Shown: positions 34,853 through 43,433 of the stretch, in pieces
Numbering within the stretch: position 1 is the stretch's first letter
Layout of the letters: every line of letters starts with the position of its first letter
Assembly: GCF_002304005.1 (NCBI RefSeq)
Contig: NZ_MRCQ01000005.1
Coordinates: 248,001-312,000 of the forward strand
Length of the DNA: 64,000 nucleotides
Direction of reading: 5' to 3'
Source: Flavobacterium sp. ACN6
Lineage (GTDB): Bacteria; Bacteroidota; Bacteroidia; Flavobacteriales; Flavobacteriaceae
Made by a program: the position numbers and the translations under genes
The notes under the pieces: generated by a model
The model's database searches: none
What the model was told of the DNA's origin: nothing
What the model saw: only the letters and a program-made list of their open reading frames with translations

Positions 34853-34898
34853 AAACCCGACAGTCCCGAAGCGTCGGGATAAAACCTGTCGGGTTTAA
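34853..34898 (+). terminator. Nested-hairpin terminator after ssb
   Basis: Outer arms AAACCCGACAG and CTGTCGGGTTT enclose a second stem (TCCCGA/TCGGGA with an AGCG loop). It is followed by a short T-rich stretch. Confidence 0.85.
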
Positions 34899-34915
34899 TT
34901 TTTATCAAAATCTAA

Positions 34916-35608
34916 TTATAAAACCGATGCGCCATTTATATCAGTTGTAAGTACTTCGCTCATGTAATCAAAAAAGGGTCTCATATTTTTGAATGCATCC
35001 AAAGCTTGTTCTAGAAAAAGCGGACTCAAAACCTCTTCATCTGTAAAACGTTTAATGACCAAAAATTGCTTAAAACGAAGTAAATCAATTGCTGGATGAT
35101 TGACATCAAATCCTTTTGGTGCTGTTTTGAGTTGTTCACCCTGCAAAGTTCCAAAATTACTGACGAAAGATTTTGAGTTCAATATTTCCTGGAAAGTTTC
35201 GGGATCGTGAGCAAACTCTGCTCTGATTCTTTTTAGATCTGCAGCATTTGGTCCCCAAAAACCTCCAGCAAAGAAACTATTCCCCTTCTCTAAATGGAAA
35301 TAATAACCACCGCGTCTTACTGCTGTTGCGCGGGTATAACTTCCGCCCCAAAAAGTTTTGAAAGGAGTTTTGTCTTTAGAAAAACGAATATCACGATAAA
35401 TTCTATAAACGCTTTTTTTGCCTGAGGCATTTTCCAAAACATCGGTTTTAGAAAGTTCTTTCAGTAATGCGCCTGCAAATGTTTCAATGTGGTTTAATTC
35501 GACTAAATATTCAGATTTGTAATTTTCAAACCAAGGCTTGTTGTTGTTTTCTTTAAGTTTAGATAAGAAATCAAGACTTGATTTGGGTATAATGATGTTG
35601 TTTTCCAT
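34916..35608 (-). CDS. DUF2461-family protein
   Basis: A 230-residue protein of the DUF2461 (TIGR02453) family. Recognisable segments are FLSKLKENNNKPWFENYKSEY, VYRIYRDIRFSKDKTPFKT and GGYYFHLEKGNSFFAGGFWGPNAADLKRIR. Family members are cytosolic proteins of unknown function. It converges on ssb, with the ssb terminator between them. The nearest other genes give no functional hint. Confidence 0.9.
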   Translation of the reverse strand: MENNIIIPKSSLDFLSKLKENNNKPWFENYKSEYLVELNHIETFAGALLKELSKTDVLENASGKKSVYRIYRDIRFSKDKTPFKTFWGGSYTRATAVRRGGYYFHLEKGNSFFAGGFWGPNAADLKRIRAEFAHDPETFQEILNSKSFVSNFGTLQGEQLKTAPKGFDVNHPAIDLLRFKQFLVIKRFTDEEVLSPLFLEQALDAFKNMRPFFDYMSEVLTTDINGASVL

Positions 35609-35648
35609 AATTAAATTTGAAACCTTTTTAGAATAGAAGATAAAAGTA

Positions 35649-35677
35649 AAAAACCCACCAGATGTGGTGGGTTTTTC
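35649..35677 (-). terminator. Terminator of the 35687-35872 small gene
   Basis: AAAAACCCACCA and TGGTGGGTTTTT arms with a 4-base loop. It lies between the small Lys/Cys protein gene and the DUF2461 gene, so the two are separate transcripts. Confidence 0.88.
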
Positions 35678-35686
35678 TATATTTTG

Positions 35687-35872
35687 TTAAGCCGTTTTTT
35701 TGAATAAATCAAACATAGGACAGCGTGAACAGCGTTTCTTTTCGCTCTTTTTATATTTTTCACAACAAGAAGATTTACAATTTTCAATCTTCTTAATTTT
35801 ATCAAGGATATCTTTATTCTTCTTTTTCTTTTTATCCTTTTTCTTGTCCTTGTCTTTTTCTTTCTTGCTCAA
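35687..35872 (-). CDS. Small Lys-rich, Cys-containing protein
   Basis: A 61-residue protein. The N-terminal half is almost only Lys and Asp (MSKKEKDKDKKKDKKKKKNKD), then a Cys-rich C-terminus (CKSSCCEKYKKSEKKRCSRCPMFDLF). Five or more Cys in that region suggest metal or Fe-S binding. The KRCSRCPMFDL ending appears familiar from Bacteroidota small proteins, but I cannot name one. A dedicated terminator follows, supporting expression. Short length and low-complexity content lower confidence. Confidence 0.65.
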   Translation of the reverse strand: MSKKEKDKDKKKDKKKKKNKDILDKIKKIENCKSSCCEKYKKSEKKRCSRCPMFDLFKKTA

Positions 35873-35952
35873 TTTTCCTCCGTATTATAAAACAGAGACA
35901 AATATAAAAGAAAAAAGTTATTTTTAAATATTCTAAATAAACTTTAACTTTT

Positions 35953-36471
35953 TTATTTAGGATTAATTGCGATCGAGCTAGTAACTGTTAACTGCTGAAT
36001 ATCACGGTCAAACAAGTAAAGTCCACCTTTATCTTCACCAATCAAGTTGATTTTATCTAAAATAGACTTAGCTGTAGCTTCTTCTTCAATTTGTTCAGAA
36101 ACATACCATTGTAAGAAATTATGTGTTGCATAATCTTTTTCTTCAAAAGTTATGTGTACTAATTCGTTGATAGATTGCGAAACAAAAATTTCATGATTGT
36201 AAAGCTCTTCGAACATTTCTTTAAAAGTAGAATATGTTATTCTAGGCGCTTTTAGATCTGTAACCTGAGCATGTCCTCCGCGTTCGTTAACATACTTAAC
36301 CAATTTAAGCATATGTGCGCGCTCTTCGTCTGACTGTGTGTACATAAATTGAGCTATTCCCTCAAGTCCGTGTACTTCAGCCCAACAAGCCATAGAAAGA
36401 TAAGTTTGCGAAGATTCTGCTTCTATGCGGATTTGCTTGTTTAAAGCCGATTCAATATTTTTTGATAGCAT
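35953..36471 (-). CDS. ftnA: Ferritin (FtnA type)
   Basis: A 172-residue non-haem ferritin. The four-helix fold is evident from MLSKNIESALNKQIRIEAESSQTYLSMACWAEVHGLEGIAQFMYTQSDEERAHMLKLV. Ferroxidase ligands Glu17, the Glu-Glu/His of DEERAH, and Glu of LYNHEIF-like helix C are present. It stores iron and oxidises Fe(II). There is no haem ligand pattern of bacterioferritin. It stands alone; near-consensus TAACTTTA lies on the minus strand upstream. Confidence 0.95.
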   Translation of the reverse strand: MLSKNIESALNKQIRIEAESSQTYLSMACWAEVHGLEGIAQFMYTQSDEERAHMLKLVKYVNERGGHAQVTDLKAPRITYSTFKEMFEELYNHEIFVSQSINELVHITFEEKDYATHNFLQWYVSEQIEEEATAKSILDKINLIGEDKGGLYLFDRDIQQLTVTSSIAINPK

Positions 36472-36565
36472 AATATGTGTCTTTTTGGTAAAGTTAAAAA
36501 AAATAATCCATAACGTTTTTTTGAAAGCTCGAAAACATTAACATTTGGATTAATTCTCAATAAAT

Positions 36566-37993
36566 TTAACGGGTTTTTATTTCACCAAAAGAAGTTGGTT
36601 TTGAAAAAACAGCCTTATTTATAATCGGATTTGTGTTTTCCTCAGGCATGAAACCATCATTGAATTTTCGCATTATAAATTGTTTTGAAGTAAAGTCATA
36701 ATAGCCCAAAATATAATAATCTTTGAATTTGAATATATTTTGAAATGCTGCTCTTTTCTGAAGACCTAAAAAATAATAAATATTATCTGCGGCGAATGGC
36801 TGTTGGGGCTCTTTTATAAAATCCAAGTTGTTATTTAATACACTTTCAAAATAAACACTTTGGCTGTTATATGTTTGTGGAAAATTTCCATAAATATTAT
36901 AATATTCTTCTTCTTTAGGAGATCCTCCTATGGTTATAAATGTATTTTGTTTGTTTTTAAAAGCGGTCAAGCCGATGTTTAAGAACGCTAAACGATTTAA
37001 AAAATCACCTGTTTTTTTTAATTCGACTGGTCTTCTGCTGTCTGTCAAAAGGAATAATGGAGAATTTTTAAAATTAATAGTGTCATTTTTCAAAGTGCTG
37101 ACAGTTTTTAGTATTTGGCCGGAGTTATAATCTTTTATTTCAGCCACTATCACGTATTTATTGGCGTTTATTTGATAGAGTTTATCATCAACGAGAAATG
37201 AATTGCTTACATTATTTGATTTATCAATAAGTGGCTGCGGAAAAGATTTTTCCTTAATGGTTTGATTTTCTAAATCCATATCAAATACGTGTGTGTTTTT
37301 TGTATTGTAATCTAAAGTCAATATTAAATGATTGTTTTTTAAGTAAATTTTGCTCTTTTGTGCGCTTTTATCTAAAGGAGTAAAATCATCTGCATCAATT
37401 TTTTCGATCGGATTTTCATCAACAACTTTATTAAAAGTGATCAATTGCGCGTTTCTGTTCTTAAAATCAAAAGAAGAAAAATCAAATTCTTTTTTTTCTA
37501 CAATTCCATTTTTAAACGTATGCACTATTAAAACCTGCTGGTCTTCATATTTTGAAAGAACATAAAATGTATTGTTTTCTTGAAAATTAGTTACGATGTA
37601 GTTTGGTATTGAAGGGAAATCAAACTTTACCATTTTTACTGTTTTATTCTCCAAAGAATATTTTACGGCAATAATGTTTTTGAAATCTTCAGAAGCCCAA
37701 TATAAATAAGGGTTTCCATCTTCTCCAAAGCTATATCCAACAAGTAATTTATTGACCGTTTTAGGAAAAGTCAATTGATCTTTAAAAAATAAGGCGCTAT
37801 TGTATTTTAGTATAGTGATATTTTCGCCGCTGGCGGCAAAAACAAATACATCGTGGGTTTGCTTGTTCTCGACATTTAAAATCTGAATGTTTTCATCCGT
37901 TTTTTTTAGATCTAACGGAAATGAACTCAGCATAGTTTGACTAAATAGCGCTGAATTAGAGACTAGTAAGAATAAGAGTAGCAGTTTTTTCAT
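36566..37993 (-). CDS. Secreted protein, paralogue family copy 1
   Basis: A 475-residue protein with a Sec signal peptide (MKKLLLLFLLVSNSALFSQ, SPase I-like). It is roughly half identical over its length to the protein at 39451-40845, and more distantly similar to that at 43434-44876. Shared blocks are THDVFVFA, LKYNSALF.KD, GYSF.EDGNP.LYW near the start, and ILGYYD...K.F.MRKF.D at the end. A mid-region TFITIGG block recurs in all three. No known domain was recognised. It looks like a repeat-containing beta-propeller-like protein, but this is unproved. Confidence 0.85.
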   Translation of the reverse strand: MKKLLLLFLLVSNSALFSQTMLSSFPLDLKKTDENIQILNVENKQTHDVFVFAASGENITILKYNSALFFKDQLTFPKTVNKLLVGYSFGEDGNPYLYWASEDFKNIIAVKYSLENKTVKMVKFDFPSIPNYIVTNFQENNTFYVLSKYEDQQVLIVHTFKNGIVEKKEFDFSSFDFKNRNAQLITFNKVVDENPIEKIDADDFTPLDKSAQKSKIYLKNNHLILTLDYNTKNTHVFDMDLENQTIKEKSFPQPLIDKSNNVSNSFLVDDKLYQINANKYVIVAEIKDYNSGQILKTVSTLKNDTINFKNSPLFLLTDSRRPVELKKTGDFLNRLAFLNIGLTAFKNKQNTFITIGGSPKEEEYYNIYGNFPQTYNSQSVYFESVLNNNLDFIKEPQQPFAADNIYYFLGLQKRAAFQNIFKFKDYYILGYYDFTSKQFIMRKFNDGFMPEENTNPIINKAVFSKPTSFGEIKTR

Positions 37994-38006
37994 GAATCTT
38001 GTCTGA

Positions 38007-38019
38007 CAAAAATCATTCC
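38007..38019 (-). promoter_or_regulatory. Shared 13-nt element upstream of paralogue copy 1
   Basis: On the minus strand this reads GGAATGATTTTTG; the identical 13 bases lie at 40859-40871 upstream of copy 2. It is 14 bases before the start codon in both cases, give or take a few. Because the genes are paralogues, this could be retained homology and not a regulatory site. Confidence 0.4.
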
Positions 38020-38096
38020 AGTCTGAACTACTCTTTAACTATCAGTGTTCAATACAGAGCTCAGAACCCTGAATAAACTGGATTTTGAATATAAAA

Positions 38097-38137
38097 AAGC
38101 CCTAAAGAATTTTCTTTAGGGCTTCAGTTTTTATAGA
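38097..38137 (-). terminator. Terminator of the OmpA-family gene
   Basis: AAGCCCTAAAGAA and TTCTTTAGGGCTT form a 13-bp stem with a 2-base loop, with a run of A to the left that reads as T in the minus-strand transcript. Confidence 0.88.
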
Positions 38138-38145
38138 GAAAAAAA

Positions 38146-39276
38146 TTATTTCACAATAAAAGTAACTCTACGTGCTAATCTTCTAGCTTCGTCAGAATCT
38201 TTTTGGATTGATGTATCTGCACCATTAGCTACTACATTTAAACGAGAAGAAGCGATTCCAGCTTTTTCAAAAATTGTCTTAACATTAGTTGCTCTAGCAT
38301 TTGATAATCTTTCGTTGTATTCTGCTTTTCCAACTTGATCAGCATACCCTACAAGGTCAAGTGATGCAGATGGGTTTTTTCTTAAGTAATTTAAAACAAC
38401 ATCGATAGCTGCAGTTGAGTTTTCGATAGGAGTTGATTTGTTGAAATCAAAGTATACACTGTAATACTTATCATTGATCATTTTTTTGATCAAATCGTTA
38501 TCAGCTACTTGTGCAGGACTAACTTGTTTCTCGATAACTACTTCTTTTTGTGCAGGAATCTTTTTGATTTGCGCTTCAAGATCTATTATTTTGTTTTCTA
38601 AAGCTGAAATATCAGTGTTATCACTTGACATTACTGTCCAATCTGCATGTTTATTGTTTTTACCTAAGTAAACATTTAATCCAATTGTACCATTGAAAAG
38701 TAATCCTGAAAAACCTCTGTTTTCCGGAACATAAGTGCCATCAAAAGTATGATCTTGTGTTGAATTTAAAATTGTAGAGAAATCACCAGTTAAAGCAATT
38801 CTGTCTGACAATCTAATTTGTCCTGTAACTCCGGCAATAAAGTTACCGACTCTATCTTTTCCAGTAAAATTATCTCCTTTTAATTGACCTACTCCAAAAC
38901 CAGCATGCCCTAACAAACCAAATGTATTTGTCCAAGTTTCAAAATTCATGATTCGGCCTAAATTTGCCACCGCCTGCAGATCTATTCTGTAGTATTTTGA
39001 ATCAAATTCAATAGAATTACTTTTATTAGTAAAACTATTGTATCCAAAGTCGGCTTTTAAACCAAATTTGTTGTTAAACATATAACGCACTCCAATATCA
39101 CCAACCCACGGACTTGGAGTACTTGTAAAGTAACCTTCTGCAAATGGTTTTTGAGGTTTAGTCAATCCGCCAGCCAACTCTATAGACCATTTATTAAATC
39201 CACTGTTGTTTTCTGTTTGTGCATGAAGTCCTGTTAGTCCAAGAGCAAATGCAAGGGTCATTACAACTTTTTTCAT
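38146..39276 (-). CDS. OmpA-family outer-membrane protein
   Basis: The ATG at 39276 gives 376 residues with signal peptide MKKVVMTLAFALGLTGLHAQ; an upstream in-frame ATG at 39345 adds a non-signal extension and is rejected. An N-terminal beta-barrel spans about 25-220. A coiled-coil linker follows (ALENKIIDLEAQIKKIPAQKE), then a C-terminal OmpA peptidoglycan-binding domain (YSVYFDFNKSTPIENS..., LVGYADQVGKAEYNERLSNARA). It ties the outer membrane to peptidoglycan. It lies between two copies of the secreted paralogue family, on the same strand. Confidence 0.92.
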   Translation of the reverse strand: MKKVVMTLAFALGLTGLHAQTENNSGFNKWSIELAGGLTKPQKPFAEGYFTSTPSPWVGDIGVRYMFNNKFGLKADFGYNSFTNKSNSIEFDSKYYRIDLQAVANLGRIMNFETWTNTFGLLGHAGFGVGQLKGDNFTGKDRVGNFIAGVTGQIRLSDRIALTGDFSTILNSTQDHTFDGTYVPENRGFSGLLFNGTIGLNVYLGKNNKHADWTVMSSDNTDISALENKIIDLEAQIKKIPAQKEVVIEKQVSPAQVADNDLIKKMINDKYYSVYFDFNKSTPIENSTAAIDVVLNYLRKNPSASLDLVGYADQVGKAEYNERLSNARATNVKTIFEKAGIASSRLNVVANGADTSIQKDSDEARRLARRVTFIVK

Positions 39277-39450
39277 TATTATTGATTTTAAATTTTGGAT
39301 CAAAAAAACGATAAATTGTAAGTAAATACTTCCGGTAAAAGACAAAAAAGTATTAGAATAGGGTAAATTGCAAACTCATTTCGAATTCAAAAACTTTTTA
39401 AGAATGCAAAAAAAGTAATTTTAAATTATAAGTATTTGATGTTGATGTGT

Positions 39451-40845
39451 TTAGTCAAATCCGTCAATGAATTTTCGCAAAACGTATGCTTTTGAGTTCA
39501 CATCATAATATCCCAAAATACTGTAATTATTTAATTTGAGAATGTTGGTAAGAAAAACTTCTTTGTGAGAATCTATAAAGTAATACATCTTATCGGCCGC
39601 AAGTGGTTCGTGTGTTTCTTGCGTTAATTCAAATTTTTTAGTCCAGACACTTTCAAAATATACCGAATAATTTGTGTCTAAATTATAATAGCCCGAGGAA
39701 GGGAAGTCTCCCATAAAATCATCAAACATATTGTGGCCGTTAATAAATATGGCTTTTGATTCTTGGCCGCTTCCTCCCAATGTTATAAAAAGATTTTTAT
39801 TGTTTTTAAATACAGAAAGACCTGCGCTTAAAGAAGCTAATTCTTTTAAAAACTTACTTGTTTTCTTTAGGTCTTTAGGTCTTCGATTTTCGACCTGCAT
39901 TAACAGCGGCGAATTGCTAAAACGAATAGTGTCGTTTTTGGAAACAACAAATGTTTTTAAAGCTTCACCAGAATTATAATCTTTGATGTCAAACAAAAGT
40001 TTGTCTGAATTGACATTAACTTGATAAAGCTTGTTTTCGTGGTAAAAAGAGTTTGACGTTTTTGGGTTTTTATGGCCCGAAGGCTGCATAAATGTTTTTT
40101 CTGTTATCTCTAAATTTTCTAGATTGATGTCAAACAGCTGTGTCTTTCTTATACTTTGATCTAAAGTTAGAATCAAGCGATTTGGAAGTGTATATAATTT
40201 GCTTTTTGCAACCGCTTTATACAACGGATTATATTCTCCAGAATCCATTTTTTCAATCGGATTTTCATTCAAAATCTGATTAAAGGTTTTCTGCTGCGTT
40301 CTGCGATCACGGAAAGTAAAAGAACTAAAATCGAGAAATTTCTCCTCGGCCATTCCGTTTTTAAATACAAAAACCGTTAAAGCCTGTTTCTCGTTATATT
40401 GCAGCAACAGATAAAAATTATTGTCCTTTTGATATTGCGTAATTATAGATTGCTCTTCAAGAGGAATTTTAAACTTCAATGCTTTGGAAGTTTTATTTTC
40501 AAAATAATATTTAATTATAATAATGCTTTTCTCCTGTTCAGAAAACCAATATAAGGTTGGGTTTCCATCTTCGCTGAAACTATAACCTATTAAAGATTTG
40601 TTTTCTACGAATTGTCGAGAGGTAACAAATTTATCCTTTAAGAAAAGGGCGCTGTTGTATTTTAGTATGGAAAGACTGTCGGAATCCGCGATAAAAACAA
40701 AAACATCATGAGTCACTTTGTTCTCTGCATTTAAAATCGCGCTGTGTGATTTACTTTTTAAATCTAATGGATAAGAGGTTAGTACTGTTTGACTTAACGT
40801 GACAGTGCTAAAGACTAAAGACCAAAAAAGAAAGATTTGTTTCAT
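39451..40845 (-). CDS. Secreted protein, paralogue family copy 2
   Basis: A 464-residue protein with an N-terminal signal peptide (MKQIFLFWSLVFSTVTLSQ). It is the closest relative of the 36566-37993 product: shared TVLTSYPLDLK/TMLSSFPLDLK near the start, THDVFVF, ILKYNSALFLKD, GYSFSEDGNP, FITLGG, and a C-terminal ILGYYD...LRKF. The two are separated by the OmpA gene. Function unknown. Adjacency to an OmpA gene and secretion suggest an envelope role. Confidence 0.85.
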   Translation of the reverse strand: MKQIFLFWSLVFSTVTLSQTVLTSYPLDLKSKSHSAILNAENKVTHDVFVFIADSDSLSILKYNSALFLKDKFVTSRQFVENKSLIGYSFSEDGNPTLYWFSEQEKSIIIIKYYFENKTSKALKFKIPLEEQSIITQYQKDNNFYLLLQYNEKQALTVFVFKNGMAEEKFLDFSSFTFRDRRTQQKTFNQILNENPIEKMDSGEYNPLYKAVAKSKLYTLPNRLILTLDQSIRKTQLFDINLENLEITEKTFMQPSGHKNPKTSNSFYHENKLYQVNVNSDKLLFDIKDYNSGEALKTFVVSKNDTIRFSNSPLLMQVENRRPKDLKKTSKFLKELASLSAGLSVFKNNKNLFITLGGSGQESKAIFINGHNMFDDFMGDFPSSGYYNLDTNYSVYFESVWTKKFELTQETHEPLAADKMYYFIDSHKEVFLTNILKLNNYSILGYYDVNSKAYVLRKFIDGFD

Positions 40846-40858
40846 GTTTTTTTACGCT

Positions 40859-40871
40859 CAAAAATCATTCC
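40859..40871 (-). promoter_or_regulatory. Shared 13-nt element upstream of paralogue copy 2
   Basis: Identical to the 13-mer at 38007-38019, read on the minus strand and again a short distance upstream of the start codon. Function not shown. Confidence 0.4.
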
Positions 40872-40878
40872 GTATATA

Positions 40879-41508
40879 CTATTTATTCATAAGCTCCTGA
40901 AATAAGTCTACAAATTGACCAACATGCATTCCGTCCATTAAACCATGATGTACATAAACCGCCATAGAAATGGTCCTTTTTCCTGTTTCAGACACCATCA
41001 TTTTTCCAAATGAAATTTTAGGGCAGCTGTCAGGATAAGTAAAACTTCTGGCATGTGTAAGTGATGTGAAATTTAACCACGGAATTGCCGAAAAGTGAAT
41101 TAAATTATCATCATCAAAAGACCTTGTAAAAAGTCCGGTTGTGTTTTGAATGCGTTCGATTTCTGTTAATGCAATTTTTTCAAATGTTTTAAAATCGGGA
41201 TCGTATTCAATTAATGAAAATCCGAATGTGCCGTCTTCGCGCCCAATTGTCGCAGATGCATCTATGCGATCGTTAATATAGATTTTATTTTCTGAAATTC
41301 GGTATCTAAAATTTTCAATTGCATTTACAGCAGTTAAAGTTTTATGCAGATAGAAAATGAAAAAAGAGGCGTTCATACTTTTTGCGGTTTGATACGCTTT
41401 GGTACAATCAATTTCTACAGTGGCGCCAAAAAAAGGTTCTTCCATCTGTTTAAAATGAGCAAAATGCTCTTTTCTATTCCAGTTTTCTAAGTCTAAAAGT
41501 GTTTTCAT
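40879..41508 (-). CDS. Chloramphenicol acetyltransferase-like protein
   Basis: A 209-residue protein of the class A CAT fold. The catalytic HHxxxDG is present at His187-His188...Asp192 (VHHGLMDG). The SFTYPDSCPKISFGK segment and MNASFFIFYLHKTL are typical. Family members acetylate chloramphenicol or related substrates; many Bacteroidota homologues are not known to confer resistance. The start codon overlaps the stop of the HAD gene by one base (TAATG on the coding strand), so they are co-expressed. Confidence 0.9.
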   Translation of the reverse strand: MKTLLDLENWNRKEHFAHFKQMEEPFFGATVEIDCTKAYQTAKSMNASFFIFYLHKTLTAVNAIENFRYRISENKIYINDRIDASATIGREDGTFGFSLIEYDPDFKTFEKIALTEIERIQNTTGLFTRSFDDDNLIHFSAIPWLNFTSLTHARSFTYPDSCPKISFGKMMVSETGKRTISMAVYVHHGLMDGMHVGQFVDLFQELMNK

Positions 41509-42215
41509 TATAGTAAATTAGGAACAACTTCTGCAATAGTTTCAAATGAACTAAAGTGTTGGTGTTCAACTTTGTGATTTATTTTTTCGTGTTCCCAAGT
41601 GGTGTGAAAAGGAATATGAACTGCGTAACCGCCAATTCCCAATACGGGCAGAACATCAGATTTTAATGAATTTCCGATCATTAAAAACTCATGCGCCTGA
41701 ATGTCTAAACGGCCCAATAGTTTTTCATAATCAATTTCCTGCTTGTCTGACATCACTTCGATATGATGAAAATAATGCCCTAAACCAGAACGATGCAGTT
41801 TACTGTGCTGATCTTTCAAATCGCCTTTTGTAGCAACGACCAATTTGTATTTTCCGTGTAAAGACTGTAAAGTGTCTTCGATTCCGTCCAAAAGTTCGAT
41901 TGGTTTTTCGAGCAGTTCTTTTCCGTATTGAATGATTTTTTCGATTACTTCAACTGGAATTGTGTTGTTCGAAATATTCATCGCAGCTTCAATCATCGAA
42001 AGAATATAACCTTTAATTCCGTAACCATACAAAGGTAAATTGGCAATTTCAATTTTAAATAACTCTTGCGAAATGCCTTGATGCGAAAGATAATCTTCCA
42101 TCAAAGCGCAGAATTTATGTTCGGTTTCTTGAAAATAAGGTTCGTTTACAAACAAAGTATCATCGGCATCAAATGCGATTACTTTTAAATTTGGAATTTT
42201 GCTTTTATGTAACAT
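41508..42215 (-). CDS. HAD-superfamily hydrolase
   Basis: A 235-residue HAD phosphatase. Motif I is VIAFDADDTLF near residue 14, motif II Thr is VVATKG near 131, and the motif IV acid region is MIGNSLKSDVLP near 186. A cap insert between motifs I and II is about 100 residues. It is probably a cytosolic phosphatase of unknown substrate. It is translationally coupled with the CAT-like gene. Confidence 0.9.
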   Translation of the reverse strand: MLHKSKIPNLKVIAFDADDTLFVNEPYFQETEHKFCALMEDYLSHQGISQELFKIEIANLPLYGYGIKGYILSMIEAAMNISNNTIPVEVIEKIIQYGKELLEKPIELLDGIEDTLQSLHGKYKLVVATKGDLKDQHSKLHRSGLGHYFHHIEVMSDKQEIDYEKLLGRLDIQAHEFLMIGNSLKSDVLPVLGIGGYAVHIPFHTTWEHEKINHKVEHQHFSSFETIAEVVPNLL

Positions 42216-42229
42216 AATTTTTTTGTTTC

Positions 42230-42405
42230 AGGTTTTAGGTTTTCTTTGTTTCAGGTTTTTTCTGCCACGAATTCACGAATTTTAGCTAATTTTTTGCCAC
42301 AGATTGAGATGATTTAAAGATTAAAATATCTGCTCAATCTCCAAAATCTGCGAGAGAACTTTTCCATCACAAATTGCACGAATATTTAAAGCCAATCTGT
42401 ATGAA
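42230..42405. repeat. Word repeats (CACGAATTCACGAATTTT, CCACAGATTGAGATGATTT)
   Basis: The spacer between the HAD gene and the EamA gene is filled with degenerate phrases of the CACGAATT / CACAGATTGAG / AATCTGCGAGAG type. Related phrases occur near 25970-26000 and 50110-50150. No ORF. Confidence 0.55.
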
Positions 42406-42417
42406 AAATTTCTCCAT

Positions 42418-43305
42418 CTAATCCTTAGAAAAAAGCCTTTTTAAAGAAATAGTTTTATCGTAAAAAGTGATTCGGATTCCGAAAAGTAGAACTATACCGC
42501 CGAAAACCATTTGTAAAGTTATTTTTTCTTCTAAAAACAACCAAGCTAAAATCGATGTAATTACAGCTTGACTTAATAAACTCAACGAAACTCTGGTCGC
42601 GCGCATATGTTGTGTCGCGTAACTAATCGAAAGCCAGGCGCACAATTGACAAATTACGGCTTGTAAAACTAATACAAACCAGCCCGTATTTGAAAATCCT
42701 GTAAAAGGTTCGTCCAGCGAATAACATAAAACTCCCAAATAAATGCTCGAAGCAAATAAACTAATTGTCATAAACGATAGAACATCTACTTCTGAAAGTA
42801 CATTTTTGCTGACCAAAAGATAAATCGAATATAAGATTCCCGATAAAACCGCAAATAGAAATGCCTGATTGAAATTCAGATCAATAAAAAATTCAAATCC
42901 AACCAACGTTACCATTCCGAATAAAGACACGACAGTTCCGATCCAAAAGTTGGTGGCAGGTTTTGACTTTAAAAATAAAAAAGTACCAATTCCAACCCAA
43001 ACTGGAGATAAATTCGTCAGCAGCGAAGCCTGAGTCGCACTTGATTCCTGAATGGCAATATTCCAAACCGCCACATCTGATGAAAATAAAACACCGCAAA
43101 GCATCGCTAAAAGTGCAAATTTTAGAGTTGGAAGTTTGAAGTTATTACTAAAAATAACGTAGGGAAGTAATAAAATAAAAGCAAAGAACATTCGATAAAA
43201 TGCCGAAATTAATCCTGGCGTCAAACGCAGTTTTACTAATATCGGGAAAATCGAGATGCAGAGTATACCGCAGATTAAAGCTAATCTTGGTTTGGTGAGT
43301 TTCAT
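42418..43305 (-). CDS. EamA/DMT-family transporter
   Basis: A 295-residue integral membrane protein with ten hydrophobic helices in two EamA repeats (FPILVKLRLTPGLISAFYRMFFAFILLLPY... and AWLSISYATQHMRATRVSLSLLSQAVITSILAWLFLEE). These export or exchange small metabolites. Substrate unknown. It is followed on the minus strand by a 70-bp repeat and paralogue copy 3. Confidence 0.9.
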   Translation of the reverse strand: MKLTKPRLALICGILCISIFPILVKLRLTPGLISAFYRMFFAFILLLPYVIFSNNFKLPTLKFALLAMLCGVLFSSDVAVWNIAIQESSATQASLLTNLSPVWVGIGTFLFLKSKPATNFWIGTVVSLFGMVTLVGFEFFIDLNFNQAFLFAVLSGILYSIYLLVSKNVLSEVDVLSFMTISLFASSIYLGVLCYSLDEPFTGFSNTGWFVLVLQAVICQLCAWLSISYATQHMRATRVSLSLLSQAVITSILAWLFLEEKITLQMVFGGIVLLFGIRITFYDKTISLKRLFSKD

Positions 43306-43362
43306 TATGTGTATTTAATCGTGTATTATTTATCAAAGATACTTTACAAAATGAATACTTTG

Positions 43363-43432
43363 AAAGCAAAAAGCGCGAATCAATTAAAAATAGTAATCGG
43401 TTCGCGCTTTTTTATGATAGAATTTAATTGTT
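43363..43432 (-). repeat. 70-bp direct repeat, copy 1 (contains a terminator)
   Basis: This 70-base block is identical to 44946-45015. It contains a terminator stem (AAAAAGCGCGAA / TTCGCGCTTTTTT) and ends next to the stop codon of copy 3. The two copies bracket the 43434-44876 gene. This copy terminates that gene, while the other terminates the flotillin gene. Confidence 0.95.
43368..43415 (-). terminator. Terminator within the 70-bp repeat (copy 1)
   Basis: AAAAAGCGCGAA and TTCGCGCTTTTT stems. They end the paralogue copy 3 transcript. Confidence 0.85.
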
Positions 43433-43433
43433 T

